Assembly (NCBI GenBank): GCA_023548195.1
Contig: JAJHZJ010000808.1
Span: 1,266,182 to 1,330,181 of the forward strand
Direction of reading: 5' to 3'
Source: Bettongia penicillata ogilbyi
Lineage: Eukaryota > Chordata > Mammalia > Diprotodontia > Potoroidae
Length of the DNA stretch: 64,000 bases
Numbering within the stretch: position 1 is the stretch's first letter; every line of letters starts with the position of its first letter. The notes below the pieces were generated by a model. That model ran no database searches, had not been told where the DNA came from, and saw nothing but the letters and a program-made list of their open reading frames with translations. A program made the position numbers and the translations under genes. Shown here in pieces: positions 28,648 to 40,600 of this stretch.

Positions 28648-31600
28648 CAGCTGCAAACAAGAACTCCAGGCTGCCTGAGCTCATTTCCTGCAGGAATTCT
28701 AGAGAAGCAAAGTGGGACTCATCTCCCAGGGGCAGGAAGCAGATGAGAAACTGAAAGGTAGAAAAGGTATTAATTAGGGGTAGAGAGCTTTCCAAACACT
28801 TTTAACCCTGTGAAGAAATAACTTGCTTCTTTTTTAGAATAAACTGGGATGTAAAGTTAAGTGTTGGACAAGGGTCTTCACCACCCTTAGTTAAAACTCA
28901 ACGTGTATGAATTTGTGCTTAGAACTTTTGGGGTAACGTCTCCCATCTTATCCCCTCCTCCTGGCTTCCACCCTACCAGTGGCCAATATTTGAGCATATG
29001 GAGCCCGCAACATCAGGTCGGATATGCCTACTCTGCTTCGTCACAACAGTCTGTCAATCAGTTAACATCTATCTTGGGGAGAAAGGAAAGAGCACCAGCT
29101 CCAACCCAAAATAAATTTTAAAAGTTTAAAAACCCAATCTGTTCCTGGCAATGAGGAGATGCAATTCTAATACTTTATATTTCTATAACAATTTTCATTT
29201 AAAGTACTTGACAATTTAGAAAACTTTTTATAAAGGTGCACGGAAGGCAGCCTTCCTTCCCTTCTTATTTCAAAAATCGTGGATGGCTCTCTTGAATCTC
29301 AAGCAAAAAATAAACTCCTTAAGCCTGGCATTTTTAGGCCCCTCACAATATGCCAGTGCCCTCCTAATTTTCCAGCCTAAATCTGTGCTACGCTCCAATA
29401 TATTTTCTAGGAAATGGGCAAACTGAACTAGCCATTGCCTCATCCCCCTCCCAGACAGTTCCCCATGCCAGAAATGTACTCATTTCTCCATTTCAGCATA
29501 CCTGCTGAAGGACTTCTCTTCAAGGCCCAGCTAAATAGCCACCTCTTCCACCTCTAGTGGAAAATAGTATTCTCATCAAATTTCTTAGAGCACTTTGACT
29601 AGATTTTACCTACTGCTTAGGTATAAACATTGTCTATCATCTTTATTAGATACCTTCGCTGGGAGCAGGGACTGTGTCATTTTACCATCTTTTGTAGCTC
29701 CAGCATCTAGCAAAACGCTTTGCAAAGGATACATCCGATCATTCGAACTTATATTATTTTCAACACAAGGTAGGTAAAGTTTTTATCCCCATTTTACAGA
29801 GATGGAAACCAAGGCTCAGGAATGGTAAGTGGCTTAGCCAAAATCACATATCTAATTTAGTGGAAGAACATAGCCTTTCCAATTTCAGCATACTTTTCTC
29901 ACATGTTCTATCGCCTCTCTTAGCAGCAAGGAGGCACAGTGGCTAGAGCCTGGTGAGGCCTGAAGTCAGGAAGATCAGAGTTCAAATCCTGCCTCAGATT
30001 GGATCTATGTACTCCTGGGCAAATCATGCAACCTCCATTTGTTTTAGCTTCCTCATTTGTAAAAGGGGGAAAATAATAGCCTCTAAGGCAACTAGGTGTC
30101 ACAGTGGATGGGGCACCTGGACTGGAGTCGGGAGGACCTAAGTTCAAATCCAGCTTCAGACACTCACTAGCTGTGTGACTCTGGGCAAGTCACTTTACCC
30201 TGTTTGCCTCACTTTCCTCGTCTATAAAATGAGTTGGAAAAGGAAATGACAAAACCACTCTGATATCTTTGCCAAGAAAACCCCAAATGGGGTCACAAAG
30301 AATCAGGTTACACTGAAAACAACTGAACCACAACAGTACCTACCTCAAAGAGCTGTGGTGAGAATCAAATGAGATAAAAACTGTAAAGCATTTAACAAAG
30401 TACCTGGTATGCAGTTAGCACCATATAAATGCTAGTTATGGTGGTTATTATTACCATCGTCATCATTTGCTTTTGTGATGACTATTGATATATCATCTAC
30501 TCAACTTTTTTCTTGCAAGTGGTTGCAAGTGGTTTTCCCTATCCACTATGCACTGCTACCTCTAATGCTCCTGGACACTTTGGGCCTTGTGGGGTTTGTG
30601 GGGGATGATAGAAGGGAGGGAAAATGAGAGGAGGGAGTAATTAGAAGTAAACACTTTTGGGGAGGGACAAGGTGAAAAGAGAGAATAGAACAAATGGGGG
30701 CAGGATAGGATGGAGGGAAATATAGTTAGTCTTATACAACATGACTGTTATGGAAGTCTTTTGTATAACTACACATGTATAACCTATACTGAATGGCTTG
30801 CCTTCTCAGTGGGGATGGGTGGGGAGGGAGGAAGGGAGAGAAGTTGGAACTCAGAGTTTTAGAAACAAATGTTAAAAACTGTTTTTACATGCAGGTAATG
30901 GAGTAAAGAAATCTATCTTGCCCTTCAAGAAAACAGAGGAGATAGGGATAAGGGAAGGGGGGTATGACAGAAGGAAGGGCAGATTGGGGGAAAGGGTAAT
31001 CAGAATGCATGGTATCTTGGAGTGAGGGGAGGGGAGAGATGAGGAGAAAATTTGTAACCAGAAATCTTGTGGAAATGAATGTTGAAAACTAAAAAAAAAT
31101 TAATTAAAAAAAACCTCAGTGCTTTATTCCCACAACTACTTTGCTACTATAATACATGCATACATAACATAGAAATATACAACACCAAGGACTCAGATGT
31201 GTTATAAAATATTAAGAATTACTATTATAACAGTTTGCTAAGTCTGAAATCCTTATTCTCAGAATCAAAAACCTTAGTTTTCCTTCAATAGAAAGCTTAA
31301 CAAAGCTCAATGATTTAGATTCCCTGAACAAGATTCTGAGTTTTTCATTTTTATGGTGACTTCAATACCCAGCCATTCTCTGCCTCATTTCTGACCTAGA
31401 CTTAATCACTGAATGGGCCTTACCTCAGTCAAACTGATACCTATTAAAGATCTTAGCTTAAAAAGACCAAGGTCTCCCACCTCATCCAAGGCCATCTCTA
31501 GTCATTTTGATCCATATCTGGCCACTGGACCCAGATGGCTCCAGAGAAAAAAGTGAGACAAGTGAGACTTTGTACAGCCCTGCCTCACTTAAGTCCAATC

Positions 31601-34600
31601 TACCTGCACATCATCGTATCTCCTCCCTGAGGTCGTGGTCCTCTTCAAGAATGAAGGACAAATGACAACAAAAACAAATGGCGACCAAATTAAGAGTGGG
31701 AAAGTTGTTTTTGAATTTTTTTATTCCTACTTGTTTAGTCCAGTTAAAAAAGGTATCATTTTGTTCACCTTGAACAGACTGAAAAAGTATATTGTTTCTA
31801 ATCTGAACTTAAACACCCAAAAGGTATTTCCATATAGACAAAGCAGAAAAAGGTTATTGAGTAAAACTGGAAATCTCTATACAATTTACTTTTTAAAAAG
31901 CATATAACCAAATACATGTTTGCATTTTCAAAATCTGCACTTTCAAAACTGTCCGGTTTAATCAGTGCTTCCTTCTGTTCTCTGTGCACTTTTTAAAAAA
32001 AGCTTCAGTGACCCTCTTTTCTTTTTCTTTATGGCAACACAATGACTAGCTCACACATCGCGCAAATCCCTCCCCCACTGAAAAAAAAAACAATCAAAAA
32101 AGGAATGCTTCAAGGGAGTGGTAAAAAGCAAAGAGGGTGTGCCAGAATTAATTCTTCTATTTAAGTAAATCAAAAACCCTAAACTTGAACTATATTTTGG
32201 AGTGGAATTTTGTCTTTTGTTCCATGATCACTATAAAATGTAACTGGAAATTGCCTAGGTCTGAGAAAATTCCAAAGAGTAGGGGGGATATGCTTCTATA
32301 TTAATTAACAAACTACCTCTGACAGACTTTACAAGCAATATAGAGTACAAAGTTTTTCTTCTACAAGAGTGAAACAAGGGCCTAATATTTCCCTAACCAA
32401 ATTTTGCAGAAGTACAGTGTCCTGTATAATAAAAAAAAAAAAGCTTCATGAAAAAATGTCAGCATAGTAAAATTTGTAAGCCACGCTAATTTTCAAAGAG
32501 TCTAGTTACTAACATTTTACTCTTTTCCTTAAGATCTCCCCAGAAGTGAAGAATCTGTACTGATATTTAAATTTAAAAGGGAAGTTCTGAGCAGGGAGCA
32601 AAAGACCAACTGTTCAGCCATATGGCTCAGGCAAAGATTAAGAACCCCAAATCCTGTAGAACAAATTCCCTTTTTCCTCTTAAAGTGCCCACCTTCTCCA
32701 TCAAGTAGCTAAAAGAACCTGACAAACTTATTTACCCAGCATCTGTAATGACACATTTACGCTAAGCATTATGAATAAGGGAGTTATTCCTCCCCAAATC
32801 TAGAAACACCAGATCTTCTCATTTAAAATCTAAGACAAAAGAAACGATTGAGCCAAGCCACATTAACTTCTCAATCGTAGTTGTCCAGACCTTTTCTCCT
32901 CCCCCCCCCCATCCCCCCAGATGCCATAGAAATCTGCTCTCAGCTGAGAATCTGCATGTTTTATTCAACAACACAGTTCTTAGGAGCTTGGGCCTTTAAA
33001 TATCTCGTTACCTGTAACACTGGCCCCTGAACAACCAGAAAACACTTGATTCCTATAAATTTTTATGTTTCCAATAGTAATGGTTATGAATGCCACCTGG
33101 GCATAGTTTAAAAGAATTAAAATAATACACCAAAAATACATTTGACTTAAGTCTTCAAGCAGCTCAAAGAGTCCATTTTAACCTGTATAATCTAGCCTAA
33201 GAAATTACCATTACAGATTTCTGAGAATTAACATTAATGGGATATGATACTGCAGTCCTCATTTTTTTATTATTAAGATTGTTAACGTTTCTGGGCACTA
33301 CATGTATGTGTATGTGTGTATATGTACACATATATATCACATACAAATAGGTCCAAAGTAAATGAATACATTCATATGCACTCTTCATACACTAGTGTAT
33401 ATAGCATAGACACACACACATTTCACAGTATATTTTATATAAAACCTTTGTGAATATGTTCTCAACTAAATATCAGGCAAAGGAAATGCATGACAGATGT
33501 AGGGTTTTCTAAGTATTCAAATGAAACGAGTTTCACCCTCCCAATGCAGCTGGTTAGACACTACATACTTTTTCTACAAGTTGACTTTCCTCAGAGAAAA
33601 TTTCCACTATTCTTCGTTAGTGGGTGTTTTGCTTTAGCAGAGTGGGAGGGGAATTGAAGGAACTGAGGAAGCAGCATAAGCAGTCAGTCAGTAAAATGTA
33701 ATGTGCCAATAAAACTGAAGGCATGTTTACTCATTAGCCATTTGGCACCTCTACCACTGCCAGGACGTTCCAGGATACTTTCTTGGAATGTTGATTAATT
33801 CTAGTGCTTGTGCTAGTTTGGAACTCAGCTTCTACAAAGCACTCTGGAAGCCTCCCATCTAAACACCGTACTACTGAAGATAGCCTACTAAAAAGTCTAG
33901 TGTTTACTCCTCAATGTTTACTCCTTCAAAGAGTCTCAGAAAAACTACATTATGGTTATATACATACATGGCTGAGGTAGATCGAGACTTGGCATCTGGG
34001 ACCATGCCAAAAGGATAGGGAGCTTTTGCCAACCCTAATCCCGCTGCAACATATGATGTGAAATTTTCTGCATAGGGTTTGTTTTTTTTTTTGGAAAATG
34101 TCACTTCAGTTACTTTCATCAGGGCAGTCTGGACCTCCTAGGCTAGTCTGTGCCCAGTCTACCAATGAAATTCTTATTCAATGTCTTCCTGAAGACGTCA
34201 TTAAATAAAAAATTAGAAGCCAGACTACTGGCATGCAAATGAAACTATTCATACAAAGTTACTTCAAAAAGAATTTGGGAAGATTCCTGAAGAATTTCTA
34301 AAAGTCTTGCCCATCTTCTTGTTGCCAAAAGTTCCTATCATACTGGGGAACATTTTTGGTTTTGTTATTTTAAAACAGAAGCTCCAATAACGATGAATTT
34401 TAATGAATGATTAATACAAATATTTATTTTACTAGCAAGTCTAGAAACCTTATGGGGTGGAGGGGGGCTGTACCACCTGTGAAAAAGTAATATCTCCACT
34501 GAGAAGTTAAATAACACTCCCTCTCTGAATTGTGTCGTATTAAACAAATGACAATTTTTCTGTGCCTCGGTTTCCCTCAACTACAAAGTGGGAATGAAGA

Positions 34601-37600
34601 CCCACATTATATATGCCTCATAGGAATACTGCAGGAATTAAGTGAGACCAACCAACAATTCAACACGTATATTCAGTGCCTTCTGGGGATTCAAAGTTCA
34701 AAAAACAAAAAACCAAGAAAGCCTCTGCCCTCAAAAAGCTTCCACTCAACTAATAAGCATTTTTGGCAGATGTCTAACATTGCTAGGGGATACATTAGAT
34801 GTACAAGATATGCCTCCTGCTTTCAAGGAGTTTACAATTTACCTGGAAAAATACAACTACTATGAAACAATAGTGAACAATTCGTTATGCACTGACGTCT
34901 TATAAATGTGCGGCTGCTAGTGAGTGAGGTCGGAATTCATACAAAAGGGAAATCAACAACATATAAGGAGTCAGGGAAGACAAATAAGAAAGAGAAGATA
35001 TTTCAGGTAAGGGGAGTCTGCAAGTGGGTACAAGGACTTTAAAAAGTATGACGTGCTCTACTCCGGGAAAGTATCATCAAATGAACAAGTGAAAAACATC
35101 ACATGCAGTGGGAGAATGGCATGTAGTCTCTCCCCTAAAACATCTCTGAAGCTAGATCTGGATTTTCAAAACCATTATCCTGAAAAAAAAAAATTTCCCT
35201 AGTCCTTTGAACACTTTCTGATCACTGAAATATTCATCGAACAAAAAATAGCTAGCAAATATAAAACGTTAAGGTTTGCCAAGCATTTTCCATGCTCATT
35301 TGATCTCACCACACTGAGGTGGGGGCTATTTTCACAGCACCCCCATTTTACAAATAAGGTAACTGAGGCACTTAGGGGTTAAGCGACTTGCCTAAAGTTG
35401 CACAGTTAATAAGAATTCAACATGAGATTAGAACTCAGAACTTTCTGAAGTCAAGTCCAACATTCAATATCACCACTGTGTCTATAAGTATTCTTATTTT
35501 TCCCACTAATCTGAATTTTTTCAAGTCAGGCATAAGCTGAACAACCAAAGCAAAGGAGTAAGGATAAGGAGAGGAAAGGGGCTTCATGGCTAAAACTATA
35601 AAGCAGGTGTCCATGGACCTCTATGGAGAGATTTCAGAGGGTCTAGGCACAAGGGTGAGGAACCTGAAGCCTTGAGGCCACACCTGGCCTAGGTCCTTGG
35701 CTGTGGTCTTTTGACTGAGTCCAAGTTTTACAGAACAAATCCTTTTATTAAGAGGATTTGTTTATTAAGGACTGCACTCAAGGACCTAGAGGGCCACATG
35801 TGGCCTTAAGGCCTCAGGCTCCCAACCCCTGTAGGGACGTGAATAGGGAAAAAAGTTACACCTTTATTTTCACTAACCTTTGCTTTCTTCTGTAATCCTA
35901 TGTATTTTATTTTATGCATTTAAAAACATTATTCTGAGCAATAGTCCAGAGGCTTCACCATACCACCAAAGGGAGCCATGACACAAAAGGTGAAGAGTCT
36001 TGCAATAAGGAGGAAATAACGCCTTCGATTTACAGATTTGGTCTTGATAACTACAACTCCTATTTACCTGAACTAATGGAAAAGTGGGAGTCACTATTTA
36101 ACTCAAGCAAAGAGAGTGACTGTGAAGGGGAGATGTTGGGAAATGGGCTGAGGCTGAATGAACAGCACATTCTTTGAAAGAATTCAAGGAACATTGAGAT
36201 GATTCCTGTATACTAGAGGTCCAATTGGAAGCAGAAGGTTAAAAAGTAGAAATCTGCCATAATATATGGGAATTTGTGTAAGAAAAGGATTATGTAAGAC
36301 CACCTGGGAATACTGGAAAAGGGGATCTTGGTAAAGGGTAGAGGGAGAAAGAGAGAGTTAGTTTCTGGCACAGTCCAAGAACGCCCTAATGAGCCAATAG
36401 GAGTGGTCCTCTTGGCAAGTGTAACTCTATAGTGGAGAAAAAGAGGTCACTACACTGTCACAGCTGGAGAAGATGCTAAAGGAAACCATATTCTCTTTTG
36501 GTCTAATTTCATATTTATTAAGTCACCTCCTGAGGTTAACTGTTATTTGCTTACTGGGGAATGCCAGCCATCTTCAGTCTACAGAAATTTCAAGAATGGG
36601 CTTCTAATTTCCAGTTTTGCCACTAATTAGTTGTATGGCCTTGGAAAAGGCCCATCATCATCATCATTATAGTAGCTCACAATTGTGTGGTTTGGATGTG
36701 TGTGTGTATGTGTGTGTTACTTTAAGGTACGTAAAGCATTTTACACATACTTTCATTTTACGCCTTATGTCTCATTTTACCCCTTATGTCTCATTTTACC
36801 ACTTATGTCTCTGGGTCTTAGATACATGGTGAAATGGAAAGGTCAATGGCTTTAGAGACAAAACCTGAGTTCAAATCCTACCTCAATCACTCCTCATCTT
36901 TGAGACTTTGGGCAAGCAACTTCATCTCCCTGAGACTGTTTCCTCAACTATAAAATGAGAGGAATGAATTACCTCAGGAAGTCTTAAACCATGTCTCTGA
37001 ACTTGTTTCTTAATCTTTTGATAACTGAATTTCAATATAATTGCTTTTCTTTGTAATCCCACGTATTACTTTAGACATATAAAAATATTCTAGAAGGAAT
37101 CTCTGTTTCACTAGATTGCTGCTGAAGAGGGTCTATGACACCAAAATCATTAAGAACCCCTGGATTAGAGATTCTCTAGGATCCCTAGCGAGGTGGCTCA
37201 GTGGCTAGAGTGCTGGACCTTACAGTCAGGAAGACCTGAGTTCAAATATAGCTTCTGACATATACTACCTGTATGACCCTGGACAAGTCACTTAACTTCT
37301 GTTTGCCTTAATCTACTGGAGAAGGAAATGGCAAAGCACTCCAGTATCTTTGCCAAGAAAATTCCATGGACAGTATTGGTGTGTTATGATCCACAGGGTG
37401 ACAAAGAGTCAGGCATGACTGAACAAAGACAAAGGTCCCTCTCATTTTCAGATGAAATAATAAGAGATTGAATTTGAACTCTGGTCTTCTGATTACAAGC
37501 CCAGTATTCTTCCTAGTGTACCATGCTGCCCTATACTAGCCTTTATCAGTAAGAAGTATTCACATTGTACGGAGCAGGTAGGAGAACTGTAAGTGTACCT

Positions 37601-40600
37601 GCATTCTCAAGAGCTGGGCTCATATTAACTCTATATGATTTACCCATCACGGTCCTAGATGGGTTGGGCTTAAAAACCAGATCCTACAACACCACAAAGC
37701 TAAACCTAAACAATCTTACCAGCATTATAACCAGTCGTATCATACTTAACCAAGTACCAAAATTACCTAGTTTGCACTGACTTGAGAAACAACTGTGATA
37801 GAATGGACAGAGCACCAAACAGAGTCAGGAAGTCAGACTTCTGATCTAATTTGAGCTCATAAAAACCCTGGAATTTCATGACTAGGAGATTTAAAGATTA
37901 ACCAACCCAACCTTCTCGGTCTACAAAATGAGGAAACTTTAGATTGAATGCAGTAAAATGATTCACCCGCTATATGATAATAAATGGTATAATGAACAGA
38001 CTCCGAGTGAGAAAGACCTGGGCTTGAATTCCTTACCTCCAGGTATTTTCTCTGACTTTCCTCCATTTGTGGAATGCCTCTCACTCCTCATCTCCACCCA
38101 CTTTTTCCCTGGCTTGCTTTAAGTCCTGGTTCATCTTCTACAGGATGGCTTTCCCATTCCCTCTTAATTCTAGTGCCTTTCTTTTTTTTAATTATTTCCT
38201 ATTTTTCCTGCATACAGTTTGTTGTACATATTTGCTGGCTTGTTGTCTCACCCATTAGACTCTAAGTTTCTTTAGACCTGAATTAATACTAGCAGTTTCA
38301 GACAGTTTTTGTGCCTACTGATTTCCAAGTAAGAGATTGTTAAACAAGTACTTAGTGGTATAAGGAGAAACTTTATTTTGGTGATTCAGATGCCCATCCA
38401 CAAAGCAACCTGAAGGAAATCTCCAGGAAATTTTCATGTATTAAAAATACTACTTTTACTAAAAACACCACTTACTCCCAACTTTTTTCCTTCAAGTGCC
38501 ACTAACACAACCAGAATTGTTTCAAATTGTCATTTTCCTTGCCCCACACAGTAACTATAATAACTTAAGAACATTATAATTCTGCCCCTTAAACCTGACT
38601 CAAGTGGACAGCAAATCCATAAATCTGAGTAATCACTGTGCAATTCAACATGCCTACAGGAAAAACAGAAGCAGTTATACTTTATACTGCACTTAGGTCA
38701 ATATCCAGATGCAATCTAGTAGGCAGTTAGCATTTGGAGAAAAAAAGTAACTGAGGCACTCAAAAACCCCTACAAACAAGATGTGGCCATTCAATTCTTT
38801 GTTATTTAAAAAAAGAAAATCTTAGTATAGAAAATGTTTTTTGGGAAGAAATACCAGGAAACTCACTGTGTATCCCCAAAACTCTAATTGCAATCCTACT
38901 CTACCACACTGGCTTGTTTATAGATGTATTCAAATACTATACTGAAAACAACTGGCCACTTACCTATAGGAATCACTCCAAGTAAATGTCCTCAAACAAC
39001 AATATTTTAAGTCACTCTGTGTCCTTTTCTGTGGCTCACCATTCTAAAAAATCTTCACACATACTAGCAAAAATGCTAGGATGTTCTTTCAACAACAGAA
39101 TGTTTAGTTTCCCAAAAACAATCCTTTCTCATAGAAGGAAAGTAATCAAGCAATTTATTTCTCACTTACTATGAACCAGACACTGTGGTTCAGCTCCTAA
39201 CAAATATTACCTCATTTAAACTTCACAATGACTCTGGGAGATAACTGTTATTATCTCCATTTTATAGTTGCAGAGGTAAGCAGTGGCTAAGTGACTTGCC
39301 CAGTGTCATCATGGCTAGTAACTGTCAACTTTGAACTCAGTTACTCCTGGGTCTCCAGGACAAAAAACTCACCCTCTGGAGTCTCTACCTTAGGAAAAAC
39401 CAAAACTTTTCATTATTTACTCTCCTGCTATGTAACCCTGCCAAAACAAAAACAGGAGGTCACAGAATTTAATACAAACCTTATCTTCAGTACCCACATG
39501 AAGAATCAGGAGATTGAACCTAAGCCCATAGGACAGGGCCTAGCAAAAAATTTTACTCCTTTTAATTAGATCTCTAAACTTCTTTGGTGTCCTCTTTCCT
39601 TGACTTAAGGGTGGCAAAAGCAATAGTTACCTAATGGGGTAAGGAAGGAGAAATGGAGCACCTGGGTGATACATATAAGAAAGTAATAGTTCTTAGTGAA
39701 GTCAACAGTAGTTGCAAACTTTCCTAAATGACTGAAGCTTAAGTGTCATCTACCTGCAACTTTCAAAGGCATTGCCCATTTTAAGATTATGAAATTGACC
39801 TCTTTTTCTTATATTTCACAACTTCAGACAAACATTTTTATAGTTCTAACAATTCTTGAGAACCTCCTACCTCAACATCTAAGAGCCTTAATGAGACTGT
39901 TAGAACTGCTTTATGCTATAATTATACCTCTTATTTTTGGAAAATTTTCCTATACATTCACTTCAAGGAATGCTTAAATTATACAGTCAGAGAATTGTCA
40001 TGTCCCTGTTGGTGCAAGCATGATGATCACAGATCCATAGTTAAGAAAAATGCGTTATAAAAAAAGAAAGCTAAACTTATTCCAAACTTTCAATTTTTCA
40101 TAACAATTTAATATGCCTTATAAAATTCTCTTTTGTTTTAAAAGTAGTTAAATACATATAGACATCTTTCTATAAAATTTAAGAACAAAAATACACCTCT
40201 GCCATCCGCGGCCAAATTATTCCTAACACAAGCGTTTGGACGGCGTAACGCAAGATGAAAACCAAACTCTCTATCCAATGAAACATGTTACTAGCTGCCA
40301 TTTTCCCCGGGGTGATTAAAGGAAAAGTGAGTATGTTAATAAAGACTCAGGAGGCACATTACACATCCCGCCCCCTTCCTGAACTATTGTGTTTTCTATG
40401 GAAAACTGAAAGTCTACGGGATAAACCCTTACGAATACCAGTAAATGATGCCTGAGTCGGATTAGAATCTTCTCCGGACAGACAGCTCCCTCTTTTCGGA
40501 ACAGTGTCAGTTAGCAGCTGTTGGACTATTTCCAGGTATTTATTTGGATGTGAAGAGAAGTTTGTTCCACAAGGCAGGCTTCGAAGCAATGCTGGTGATG

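Noticed and set aside
28267..28656. 129-codon minus-strand open frame
   Set aside because: It depends on the (CA)n tract for its N-terminal Cys-Val repeat and otherwise covers SINE sequence.
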